Positions 10,636 through 19,760 of a DNA stretch of 64,000 nt are shown here, in pieces. Within the stretch, counting starts at the first letter, position 1; each line of letters starts with the position of its first letter. The translations under genes and the position numbers were made by a program. The DNA comes from Rhizophagus irregularis (taxonomy: Eukaryota; Glomeromycota; Glomeromycetes; Glomerales; Glomeraceae): NCBI RefSeq assembly GCF_026210795.1, contig NC_089430.1, positions 992,001 to 1,056,000 on the forward strand, read 5' to 3'. The notes under the pieces were generated by a model, which was not told where the DNA came from, searched no databases, and worked only from the letters and a program-made list of their open reading frames with translations.

Positions 10636-11165
10636 TGTATCCAATAGCACCAATTTTGACCAGTGCTTAGGAATGGCAAAGAATCTTTGAGCTACATAAA
10701 TACATGAAATATTTTTGTGTCGTCCATGTGTAAAGTAACCAGTGATGAGATCCTGGATTTTTTTAGGTGCATCCATCAGATCCTCGAAGATTACCACAGT
10801 AGCTTGAGTAGGGTCAAAGGAGTCAATCTCTGGAATCTCACTATGGGTTACTGCAGTGAATGGGATCTTCTCCTCTTCGAAAAAAATCATGTACAACTGC
10901 CCACTTCGGCTCGTCAAGATATCTGCCAACTAAAAGTACTGCATCACATAGTACATACCGATTACCATCCTCCTTTGCTTTCTTGTCACCCATTAACAAA
11001 TTAATGATCATAGTTGTCTTACCTGAGTCTGAGCTACCTGCTACGGCTAATCGAAAGGGCCATGATGGAGCAAACTCATTGCCTTGTCTTGAGTCGGTCG
11101 TGTATTCGTCCAAATTGTATACATAAAGATCCATTTGAATTTTATTCTAACTTAGTTTAAATACT

Positions 11166-11963
11166 ATGTCGACATCAACACCAATTCCAGTTTATACTCC
11201 TTCAGAACCTACTGGACCGCCTCCTGCACACTTGGTCAATGAAAAAGACGATGATGAATTAGTTAGAATACTAAAGGCTCATGCAAATTTATTGACTACC
11301 AGGGGTCGTTTAACTGTTGATTCAGAGATACAGGAGGCAAATAATCAAATCAAACATATTATTAATATATTAATGTATCGCTGTAAAGCAAAACATGAAG
11401 AACTTGGTATTACAAAAGATTTGTTAGTTTTTGCACAAGGTAAGATAAATGCATTTGATGAAACGTTTACTAATTTAGAACGTCAATTAGTTATTATACG
11501 TGCTGCCAATGATAATTTCATAGAAGAAAACCATAACCTGCAAAGAGATTATGATACTATGGTAGAGCTTCGTCGACGGGCTATAGGTGAACGTAATCAG
11601 GCACGACATGAACGTAATGTATTACAAGCAGATTATACTCAAGCAGTAAGGGATCGTAATGAGGCTCAAAATGCTGTGAATCGTGGTAATATCCTTTTAA
11701 ATCATTGGCGGCTGAGGGCTACTCGGACTGGAGGATAACTTGTATTGGTTAATGCGCAACTTGGACAGGTTAATGCACAGCTAGCACATGCTAATAATAG
11801 GGTGCGTTTTGGGATTCAGACATTAGGGAGACTTAGAAATAGACTTTTCCAACAGATAGCTGCTCTTAGAATTCAGGTACAATGGTTTCGAATTAGACAA
11901 TTGAACCCTCCTCCACCTATATTAAACAATCCACTAGAGACGATATGGCTACCACTGCGATAG
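11166..11963 (+). pseudogene. coiled-coil protein upstream of Gag, one nonsense codon
   Basis: The start is ATG 11166, 31 bp from the divergent ATPase start, so the two probably share a promoter. The frame would encode about 265 residues: a Pro-rich N terminus, then long heptad-like helices rich in Arg, Asn, Gln and Glu, then a basic Pro-rich end. TAA at 11736-11738 interrupts it where copy 2 has CAA. The stop overlaps the start of the Gag-like ORF (ATG 11945) by 19 bp, which suggests coupled expression. The position and coil suggest a structural or assembly partner of Gag; this is inference. Confidence 0.55.
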
Positions 11964-13375
11964 GATTGCCGATTTTTGAGGGTAAAGCTACTGATGATAT
12001 TGATACATTTGTTAGGCTTTATATGGGTTATCTTGATACTATTAATCTTAACCCATATGCTGCTGGAGGGCCACCAGAGTCTTGGAAAAGAGCTATGGGT
12101 ATACTTAGAAGCTGCATGGCTGGTGAAGCGGCTGAATGGTTTGATCGAGAAATTACAGGAAAAAATTGGGAACTTTCTGGTATCACTTCAGCTGGTGGAG
12201 CTAATTTAGCTGCTTTTGTAGCATTAGTAATACCAGAAGCTGCAGGAGGACCAAATGCAGGTACCTATGTAAATGGGTCTGAAGCACAAATCTATTCAAG
12301 AGATCCAGTTAATGCATTAGTAACTATTAGAGCAGCATTTATTCCTACTCATGATTTAATGGGTGGAGATGAAGCTTGGAAAAGAGCTGGTGCTCGTTTG
12401 ACAGATAGAGCTGCTCCGGCTACTGCAGATGCTGGTGTTGCTGTTAATAATAATCATCCTATAGTTTTTCCAGGTATTAAACCTAATCAGGCACTTTATT
12501 GGCTTAGAACACAATTTCCAACTGTTTTAGATGAAAAGAAACGTATCCGTTTTAACAGTCTTTACCAGGAAAATGAGCCAGTTGATGCATTTTATAGAAC
12601 TGTAAAGAGGGCTGGAAAATTATTAAGACTAACTGATGATCTTATTATCGACCAGTTCTTTAGAGGTCTTTCGGCTGATAATATTTTTGAAGCAGAAAGG
12701 TTTCACAATCTTAATCCTGATGACTTGGTTAAACATCTGAGAAATTTAAAACGGAGAAGGGCTGAAATGCGCTTGGGGTTACAAGATAGAAATCGGCGAC
12801 TTTGAGCAGATTACAGTAATGCAACTCAACCTCCATTAGGAAAACAGGAACCTGTCGTACTGACATCAAAGTCAACTGAGGTTACTCAAGAACAATTACA
12901 AGAGTTGCTTAAGGCTCAGGCTGAAGAACTTACCAAGAATTTTCAGGTGCAATTTAAACAATTACAGGCTCGGCCAGTTCGTAATCCACCAGTCTATAGA
13001 CAGCAGATTAAACCTGTTCGACCAAAACCACAGAGACGTGTTATTCAGGATCCTCAGGATCCTGATTGGGATGATGGTTATGTAGATCATGATGTTGGTG
13101 ATGATCCTGATGCTCCTGAGTGGACTTTGGATGATCATCAAAATGCTATTGATCTTATTATGGGATATAAACGTGGGACGTCTAAAATACTTACAAAACA
13201 ACTTCAGAAGGCTAAAGATAGACGTGATGATCTGGATTTGGCCTGAGCAATGAGAAACCTCGATCTTAATGATGATGCTATGGACATTGATACTGCGAGT
13301 TTTGGTGAAAAGGTAGAATTGAGAGAAAAAGATGGTGATGTCTATATGGTTCGTGTTGGGTCAAAAAAAAAGTAG
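11945..13375 (+). pseudogene. retrotransposon Gag-like protein, two nonsense codons
   Basis: The N-terminal half looks like a Ty3/Gypsy-type Gag core: IFEGKATDDIDTFVRLYMGY, WKRAMGILRSCMAGEAAEWF, and a second conserved block with VDAFYRTVKRAGKLLRL and IDQFFRGLS. The C-terminal half is basic, then acidic, with no zinc knuckle. TGA at 12803-12805 (CAA in copy 2) and TGA at 13244-13246 (CGA in copy 2) break the frame. The frame ends at TAG 13373-13375 immediately after a run of nine A. No reverse transcriptase follows. Gag normally self-assembles into a particle shell; a shell role here is inference. Confidence 0.65.
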
Positions 13376-14112
13376 GTTCGAGTATCTCAAAACTTCTTAA
13401 GTCGTCCCCAAATAAGACAGCAGTTAGCTCTTCTAGTGTGCCATTGAAAGGCAAAGCAACCCCTGTTAAGATTCCTGTGAAAGTTACTGGTAGTAAGTCT
13501 ACACCTGCAAAAGCTGTTACTAAGAATGACTTATTAAGCCTGTTAAGGTCTGCAGACTTTAGGAAATTACTCCGTGAGATTCTTCAGGAGGAGTTATTGT
13601 CTGCTAGAAAAGTCACAGAGATTCCGGAGGACCTAGTTGAGGAGGAACAAGAAGAGGATATCAGGGTAGACGATCCTATGGATATTGACATAGCTCGTTT
13701 AGAGAATACTAAAGATCTTTTAGCACTGGATGGGGAGGTTAATGGAATAGCAATTCAGTGTTTAGCAGACACTTGTGCTAATGCGTCTTTTATTCAGAGA
13801 GAAGCTACTGAGGAATTAGGGTTGGATATCGACAAGAGTATTACATACAACATATTTGGTGCTTCAGGAACAGGTAGGACATTCAGCATGGTAAAGGGAG
13901 TGTTAATCAAACTTACCCCTGATTATGCTATCACTGAGGATCTTGCAGTCTTAAGTGGTTACAAGCATAGGGAAATTGGGTTAAGCCGAACGTGTCTGAA
14001 ACGTTACAATTATAATATCCATGAATCACGTAAACATATAGCCTTTACCTGTGATGGGAAGAATGTTTTTATCCCGATAGTTCCTGATGCTAATCGAGAG
14101 GATAAAAAATAA
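13372..14112 (+). CDS. retropepsin-like aspartic protease, probably made by frameshift from Gag
   Basis: This frame is open from the A-run at the end of Gag and has no convincing start codon of its own. The core CLADTCANASFI, then a hydrophobic flap-like stretch and EIGLSRTCLKRYNYNIH, follows the order of retropepsin domains; the usual DTG/DSG is DTC here. An N-terminal basic, Ser/Pro-rich linker precedes it. Relative to Gag it lies in the -1 frame in this copy, with A AAA AAG available as slippery sequence. Whether the Cys variant is catalytically active is unclear. The 3' end faces the integrase stop 24 bp away. Confidence 0.6.
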   Translation, partial: VGSSISKLLKSSPNKTAVSSSSVPLKGKATPVKIPVKVTGSKSTPAKAVTKNDLLSLLRSADFRKLLREILQEELLSARKVTEIPEDLVEEEQEEDIRVDDPMDIDIARLENTKDLLALDGEVNGIAIQCLADTCANASFIQREATEELGLDIDKSITYNIFGASGTGRTFSMVKGVLIKLTPDYAITEDLAVLSGYKHREIGLSRTCLKRYNYNIHESRKHIAFTCDGKNVFIPIVPDANREDKK

Positions 14113-14136
14113 GACCCTTTAATTCTTCTATTTTTT

Positions 14137-15264
14137 TTATTCCCAAAATTTGCAAATTAAGTCAGGGACATCCTCCTTCAATTGGTCAGCAGGTTCCCAA
14201 GTAGCCTCAGTGTCTGGATAGCGCTCCCACTTAACCAAATACTGGTCTTGACCTTTTCTAATGCGATGCCGAAGTATCTGCTCAGGAACAAATCTTTCAG
14301 GTTGTCCTCTTATCACAGAGTCAGGTGGAGGCTTTTCATTAATAGGAACTACTTGCAATTCCTTTCGGGTATATGCACATCTGGATACACCTAATCGACC
14401 ATGTGGTCCATTAAGGAGATATGTAGGAGGCTGTTCGGGTGAGAGTATCATTTTTTTGATTACACGAATGTTTGGGTTCCATCTTATGTCTCCTGTACGG
14501 AATTTTCCGTGAAGTTTATTACCAAGTACTGAGATAGGTTCATCTAACTTGACTCTGACACGTGCTCCTTCAGAGAGGAGATCCGTCTTTTTTGACACTT
14601 TGGGTGACCCTGTCGGAATGTCTGGGGGATTTCTCTGCCAGAGTTCATTTACTTTACTCACTATATTATGGAAATCTTCTGACCATTCCACGGATGTCAC
14701 CCCAATTTTCAACTCCTGTGCTACCATTCGTTTAAGAAGGGGTTCTTGGATGGCTTGGATAGCTCTTTCAGCATAAGATTGCTGTTTATGCCTTCCTGGC
14801 TCTCCGAACCTCATCATTACCCCTAGGCTGTTCAGGAAAAAATCACGTACCTGGTCGTTAGTGAATTCTGATCTGGAGTCTGTCTCCAGTCGGTGTGTTG
14901 GAGGCTTGATACGATTTCTTTTGTAGATTTTGACAAACCCGTTTAGAACTCTATTTGCAGTCTTATCCTTTAGGGGTTCTGCATCAACTCTCTTTCCTGC
15001 AACTTCTACCACTACGAGAAAATAGTGGAATCCTTTGGGGTCAACTGGCATCTCTGCAAGATCTGCCTGATGTGTTGCATTTGGTTTCCATACAATTACC
15101 TTTGGGCGTTCTGTTGACTTCTCCTTTAGGGGCTTTTTGTATAGGTTGTAGTGCTCCTCACCTTTTAGAATTCGTGCTGGTACTCCAGAGAGATTGTAGT
15201 ATTTGTAATAATTCTCTAAATGCGACATATTACGACAAATTAAAGGAATGGTTTTAGACTTCAA
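14137..15264 (-). CDS. retroviral-type integrase with C-terminal chromodomain (375 aa)
   Basis: This is an rve-fold integrase. The catalytic triad is placed at Asp68 (HQADLAEMP), Asp129 (ETDSRSEF) and Glu166 (SYAERAI), spacing D-x60-D-x36-E. The C terminus is a chromodomain with YLVKWERYPDTEATWEP. Polinton integrases have this architecture and insert the element with 6-bp target duplications; the chromodomain likely targets histone marks. The frame is intact. It starts 8 bp from the divergent zinc-ribbon gene, so the two probably share a bidirectional promoter. Confidence 0.9.
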   Translation of the reverse strand: MKSKTIPLICRNMSHLENYYKYYNLSGVPARILKGEEHYNLYKKPLKEKSTERPKVIVWKPNATHQADLAEMPVDPKGFHYFLVVVEVAGKRVDAEPLKDKTANRVLNGFVKIYKRNRIKPPTHRLETDSRSEFTNDQVRDFFLNSLGVMMRFGEPGRHKQQSYAERAIQAIQEPLLKRMVAQELKIGVTSVEWSEDFHNIVSKVNELWQRNPPDIPTGSPKVSKKTDLLSEGARVRVKLDEPISVLGNKLHGKFRTGDIRWNPNIRVIKKMILSPEQPPTYLLNGPHGRLGVSRCAYTRKELQVVPINEKPPPDSVIRGQPERFVPEQILRHRIRKGQDQYLVKWERYPDTEATWEPADQLKEDVPDLICKFWE

Positions 15265-15272
15265 ATCTTAAA

Positions 15273-15593
15273 ATGACACGTTTTTACTGCCTAAAGTGCA
15301 AGAAGGAAACTGAGACGGCTAGTGAAATACAAGATATGACTACAAATGGGCGTTACCGGCTGCATAATGACTGCACAATTTGTGGTATGCATAAGAATAC
15401 TTTTACTGGAATAGACTGGGTGATCAAGAAGAAGACTAAGGAGAAAAGGAAAGAAACCGCTGCTAAGAGACAGCAGACGGCTTATAATCGGCAATGCAAA
15501 AAACTTGGACAGAAAATCTTAGATTCTGATGACGCGTGTAAACAGTGTATTGATAAATGCCTTAAGGAGGCAAAAAAGAGGAAGACGGATTAG
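15273..15593 (+). CDS. small zinc-ribbon basic protein, DUF5679-like (106 aa)
   Basis: The N terminus FYCLKCKKETE ... NGRYRLHNDCTICGMHK gives C-x2-C ... C-x2-C zinc-ribbon spacing and resembles the small DUF5679-type proteins common in Polinton-like and large DNA viruses. The C-terminal half is strongly basic (many Lys and Arg) with an additional CKQCIDKC. Binding to DNA or packaging of the genome is a reasonable inference. It is the last gene before the right terminal repeat. Confidence 0.65.
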   Translation: MTRFYCLKCKKETETASEIQDMTTNGRYRLHNDCTICGMHKNTFTGIDWVIKKKTKEKRKETAAKRQQTAYNRQCKKLGQKILDSDDACKQCIDKCLKEAKKRKTD

Positions 15594-15630
15594 TACTGTC
15601 TTCTAAACTTATCTGGATATGCTCTATTCT

Positions 15631-16204
15631 CAATACCCATTGTTCAATTACTTATTTTTTCTGACGGGGAAAGTGGCCATAGTTCGGTGGTCATAGTTCG
15701 GCGGTCATAGTTTGGTGTCCCAGGTATGTAGATAAAGGGTGGTCATAGTTCGGCGGTCATAGTTCGGTGGTCATAGTTCGGCGGTCATAGTTCGGTGGCA
15801 TAGTTCGGTGTCTCAGGTAAGTAGATAAAGGGTGGTCATAGCTTAAATCGGGTTTTGGAGCCTGAGGGGCTAACTAAGGTGGCCATAGTATTATCATAAG
15901 TTTTTTGAACTGTGGCCAGTACTATGACCGGATATTCTGTCTGATTTCAGCTTTATTCGCGTTTTTATCCACTTTTTAGTAGTCTGGTCATAGTGGTCAT
16001 AGTGGTCATAGTAGTTTTATATATAAGAAAAAATGGATAAAAAAAAGGAGTTGGAAAGTAGTGTGACCAGCCATGGCCACTGTGGCCATGGTAGTAGTAT
16101 ATATGGGGGATTCCTGATCCCCCGTAGGGGGGATATAGGTACTGCGACGGGTCGTAGACCCGGAGGTGGGTGGTGCTTGCACCTCCCACATCCAGCCTGA
16201 TGAC
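15631..16204 (+). repeat. right terminal repeat of Polinton E1
   Basis: The repeat begins at CAATACCCATTGTTCAATTACTT and ends with the conserved block (about 16110-16204) containing TAGGTACTGCGACGGGTCG and CTTGCACCTCCCACATCCAG. Both ends match the repeats at 28581-29047 and, inverted, 53683-54152. The interior differs: here it is filled with tandem GGTCATAGTTCGGCGGTCATAG words (15673-15835) and GTGGTCATA words (about 15984-16015). Confidence 0.85.
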
Positions 16205-16220
16205 TGGGAATCCACCACCT

Positions 16221-17705
16221 ATGACAACATCTAAGCAGGATCACATTATATCGACTCTTCCACCCCTATTTCAATTCATAAAGGACACTTACCTCATAGT
16301 AAAAAATCATATAACCGACCTACCTGTTCAAGAATTTTATAGGGTATATACTTCATACTGTGAAACTCATTGCATCTCACCATTATCAAAGATAAACGCT
16401 TCTAGAATCCTATCAAATGAGTTGAGTATAAATAGTAATCGGACTTATATAAATAAAAAGTTAACCCGAGTATATAGCATATCCAGGGAGGATCTTTACA
16501 AGAAATATCTCGGCAAAAAATGGATCCACGAAACAGATGAAATCAATATAGAAGGAATAGATGTAGAAACTCCTGAGAAGCCCGCATCTGATCCAAATGC
16601 CTTGGTGAAATTCTTGGCAAATATATATAATCCAGCTAGTAAATCACAAGTAGATCAAGAGGAAGTGGAGCTAGTTGTTGAGAAACCTGCTGAGGAAAAA
16701 CCCGCTCCTGTTGAAGAAAAACCTACTGAAAAGCAACCAGTTGCTCAAAAGGCTCCTCCACCAGTACCACCTAAACCTGATTACTTGAAGGTAAAACCTG
16801 CACCTGTCATTAAAGAGGATCCTATTCCTGAGGAATCTCCAGCTCCCATAGAGTCAGATACTAATGAAATTATAGACAGTTTCTCAGACTGTTATCTATC
16901 TGATGAGAAACCTGATCAAGAAAATGAACCGCCTGCTGAGGAACCTGCATTTGAAGCTGATGATGACTACGACGTTTTAGATGACTTGCTATCTAACTCA
17001 GATCCTACAACTGCAGACCAAGTTCCTGAGCAACAACCCGAGTCTCCTGCAGAATCTTCAGCAAAATCCAAATCTCTCGCAGATTCCAAATCTTCAACAG
17101 AACCTTTAGTAGAACTGACTCTCAAAGAGCAACCTATCCCAGAACCCAACACAGAACTAGAAGTTGACTGGGATCCTGAACCAAAGGAAGGTACTCGAGC
17201 ACACTGGGCTTGGCATGAAAGGCACCGATGGGATCATAAGCCATGGGTCAAGAATTCAAAGGACCAGGTCTTCAATGATCTCTACAATACAGGTAAGGAT
17301 TTATGGGCTAAGTACCAAAACGCGTCAGATGAGTATGACTGGGAAATACTTGCGTTTGAAGTAGAGGAATGTCCCACAACGCGTATTGAGGACGAGTACC
17401 AGTACTACTTTAGGGAGGTAGTAGACCACTTCAAGGACTGGATCGAATATAATGGGAACTCACCTAAAACACCTAGCCGTAAAGAACTCGCAAATCTAAT
17501 AAGAGTATACAAGGAGGATCGTGATGCCGAGATTATCCCTACTACTTCTGGTTATGAAACTATGAAGATGAATAAAGGTAAGGCACGAGAAATCCCAGAG
17601 GAACATCCAAAAACTGATATGGAACGTGAATGGGAGGCCGCCAATGGAATCATCGATGACTGGGACGAAGAGGATACTGAGGGCGCTATCAACGACATAT
17701 TGTAA
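16221..17705 (+). CDS. C-terminal part of D5-like primase-helicase plus acidic tail (5' truncated)
   Basis: The frame is also open through 16170-16220, but that part lies in E1's terminal repeat, so ATG 16221 is the first start inside E2 and is probably not the ancestral one. Residues about 10-110 (FIKDTYLIV, LPVQEFYRVYTSYCE, PLSKINASRILSNEL, then basic residues and RVYSISREDLYKKY) resemble the winged-helix tail of D5/SF3 primase-helicases. A long Pro/Glu-rich disordered region and a Trp-rich charged domain follow. The ATPase core of the helicase is missing here; its N-terminal neighbour in E3 is seen at 63382-64000. Confidence 0.55.
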   Translation: MTTSKQDHIISTLPPLFQFIKDTYLIVKNHITDLPVQEFYRVYTSYCETHCISPLSKINASRILSNELSINSNRTYINKKLTRVYSISREDLYKKYLGKKWIHETDEINIEGIDVETPEKPASDPNALVKFLANIYNPASKSQVDQEEVELVVEKPAEEKPAPVEEKPTEKQPVAQKAPPPVPPKPDYLKVKPAPVIKEDPIPEESPAPIESDTNEIIDSFSDCYLSDEKPDQENEPPAEEPAFEADDDYDVLDDLLSNSDPTTADQVPEQQPESPAESSAKSKSLADSKSSTEPLVELTLKEQPIPEPNTELEVDWDPEPKEGTRAHWAWHERHRWDHKPWVKNSKDQVFNDLYNTGKDLWAKYQNASDEYDWEILAFEVEECPTTRIEDEYQYYFREVVDHFKDWIEYNGNSPKTPSRKELANLIRVYKEDRDAEIIPTTSGYETMKMNKGKAREIPEEHPKTDMEREWEAANGIIDDWDEEDTEGAINDIL

Positions 17706-17789
17706 GTGCTATTTGAGATTATTTCTTTTTTTTTCGTATATATATAGAAAGATATTATTTATAGTTGAAAACAAATCATATACATAAAA

Positions 17790-19646
17790 ATGCAATACTC
17801 AAGAATCGCCCGCACTTTACCAACACGACCTGACATCAAGGAACTTCAGTATTCCGGTACCCGCTTTTCCAGAGGAGCTATTGCCAGACTCAGTCAGACT
17901 CTCCAGGCGCGATTTCCAGATAGAAAGTTCCAGATCCTACTTCCTTATGAAAACTGGAAACCCGGTGGATGAACATCAGGAAACCAACCAGCCAGCCTCT
18001 TCTCACTCTTGGACCACTATGATGAAGTACAACTACCGGATGATGCAGATTCTGATTACTTTGAACGATTCATAATTTATGTGAGACATGCTCCACCGGT
18101 TGCAGGGGGATGCAATGGGGAGCTAAATGATTGCCTGTATGAATGCCTGAAGCATATCTATGGTATATTCTCTAAAATACCTGAGACTATAAAAAAGCCT
18201 GAATATATCAAAAAGGCATTAGGTCTCAATCGTGATGCTCCAGTTCCAGTCTCATATATGGATAAGATTGAACAACTTGCAGGAAGCCTTGCACTTAATA
18301 TTGTAGGGGATTCCACTCAAATTTCCAAGAGCAAATCTGACAGACGTGCAACCCTCATCCTGTCTGAAGGCCACTACTCTCTTGCACTGAATCCTGGAAG
18401 ACTTCACCCTAGTAAATTAGATAGAAAACAAAAGTCTCCCTTTGTTTATCGTGAAGATGGGGTTAATAATGTAGTGACAATATACAATGGTAAGACAGTT
18501 AAGTCTCTTACAGTTGGACAGTTTCAGAAAGGTAAGAACTCTGATAGTTACTCCTTCATCCCTATTGAGAAGAATCGTAAAACTGGAATATATGAAACAC
18601 TTGAGGAAACATACCAGAGGATCCATGAAGAGCGGGATTCCTTTCTACAAGCTACAAAGAAGTTCAGTCTAGGAATCGACTTATCTTACCACAACTGGTC
18701 GTACAAGAGAACTGCTCTCTGGCTTTTTGAACGGTTTAGTGTAAGTGTTCCAGCTAATGATCCTCTTGATCCAGTCGAAGCAGAGTGGATAAGTGATGCA
18801 ATGATGGGAGGTCTTATCTGGGCAGATAATGAATGGAAGGGCTATGGAAGACAATACAACGTGACAAGTTTGTATCCAAGTATTCAGCAATCGAATGCTA
18901 ACTTTCCAATCCAACAAGGTAAGTTTCAAATACTCAAAGACTTTGTAGACCACAGAGGTTATGCCTTGTATGAATTATTTCGTGCTAAGGTAAGTGGTAA
19001 TGACATTCTCTTCTGACATAATAAGAGGGGAGTCTATACATTCATTGACTTACAACGAGCAAAGAAACTTGGTCTTGATATACAGTTAATCCAGGATGGA
19101 AAGCCAAATGCCTTGATATATGACAGAGAAGCAAGAATTCCTGGGACTGTAATATTTGGTGAGTATGTTCACTTTCTCTTCAATATAAAGAACCAGGGTG
19201 GCGTGGCTAGTCGTATTGCAAAGAGAGTTCTCAATACATTATGGGGAGCACTCTGCCAGAGGAAACGCAATTACAAGACACTCACCACAGATCAAACAGA
19301 TCCATTCAAGTTTCCGGAAGGCCACACACTTGACTCCATCATACCAGTAGGATCTGACTAGTGGCAATTCCAATTCACAAACCCAGGTAGTCCCTTCAAG
19401 GGTGAGTATCCTAGGATTGCTCCATTCTTATTAGCACATGGACGGAAGATGACTTCAGAGTTATTAGAACCATATAAGGATAAAGTACGACGCATCCATA
19501 CAGATGGATTTATTCTAGAGGAACAGCCGAGTAGTCCTACACTTATCACTTGTCCAGAAAATGCATCCAAAGCATTGAAAGCTCTCAAGTTTGAAACCGC
19601 AGGATACTGCCATGTGAAAAATGCAAACAAGGTTATCTGGACATGA
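17790..19646 (+). pseudogene. B-family DNA polymerase with OTU-like N-terminal domain, three nonsense codons
   Basis: One continuous frame of about 618 codons carries TGA at 17970-17972, TGA at 19014-19016 and TAG at 19359-19361. Copy 1 has TGG, CGA and CAG at these sites, so each is a single transition. Motif A (YNVTSLYPS, with Asn in place of the metal-binding Asp), motif B (KRVLNTLWGAL) and motif C (RIHTDGF) are present. The OTU-like Cys (NDCLYECL) and His (GHYSLAL) are both kept. The Asp-to-Asn change in motif A would itself abolish polymerase activity. Confidence 0.8.
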
Positions 19647-19760
19647 TTGCCAAGAATGCAGTTGGATTTACAGTAGGTATATATATTTTTTCTTGCTTGA
19701 ATGTAAAGTCAATTTGAAGATTCCTATTTATTACAAAGTACAAAAAAGTATAAGGAATCA

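Larger units (their letters stand above)
6636..10665. mobile_element. non-autonomous CACTA (EnSpm) element, 4,030 bp
   Basis: The ends are a perfect 13-bp inverted repeat, CACTGGTCAAAAT and ATTTTGACCAGTG, flanked by the 3-bp duplication CTT (6633-6635 and 10666-10668). The empty site is seen directly in copy 2, where the ATPase gene runs through without interruption. CACTG-type ends with a 3-bp duplication are diagnostic of the CACTA superfamily. No transposase frame is present. The interior holds subterminal TATATCGGG-rich repeats, two oppositely oriented arrays of exon/intron-like modules, and AT-rich filler. Confidence 0.92.
5877..11134 (-). pseudogene. A32-like packaging ATPase, split by CACTA insertion and frameshifted
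   Basis: Read on the minus strand, the gene starts at 11134 and ends at 5877. It is interrupted between 10666 and 6635 by a 4.03-kb transposon. The 5' fragment keeps the Walker A motif GSSDSGKTT. An extra A in an A-run near 10880 (seven A against six in copy 2) also shifts the frame before Walker B. The 3' fragment (6635-5877) keeps the C-terminal half, including a run of imperfect Ser/Phe/Val/Arg-rich repeats. In related viruses and Polintons this ATPase pumps DNA into capsids. Copy 2 (22606-23829) is the intact version. Confidence 0.85.
1..16204 (+). mobile_element. Polinton/Maverick-like DNA transposon, copy 1 (E1), left end outside the window
   Basis: The same ordered set of genes occurs here and again at 16205-29047, with high nucleotide identity. 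The diagnostic set is a B-family DNA polymerase, an A32-like packaging ATPase, a retroviral-type integrase with chromodomain and a small zinc-ribbon protein, all established Polinton components. The right terminus is placed at about 16204 because three copies (16204, 29047, and the inverted copy at 53683) share sequence up to a CTGAYGAC end and then diverge. E1 is broken by a CACTA insertion at 6636-10665, several nonsense codons and two frameshifts, so it is not autonomous as it stands. It also carries a Gag-protease pair, which is not a standard Polinton component. Confidence 0.85.

Noticed and set aside
11945-14112. Gag-protease region as a solo Gypsy insertion into the Polinton
   Set aside because: It occupies the same place in both copies without LTRs, reverse transcriptase or target duplication, and overlaps the upstream element ORF by 19 bp, so it behaves as a resident gene set.
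14182-15257. Several plus-strand frames of 70-100 codons
   Set aside because: Shadows of the integrase gene on the minus strand; the same frames recur in copy 2 only because the gene is conserved.
18980-19010. AAGGTAAGTGG in PolB as a 5' splice site
   Set aside because: The frame continues across it and encodes conserved polymerase sequence, so no intron is needed.
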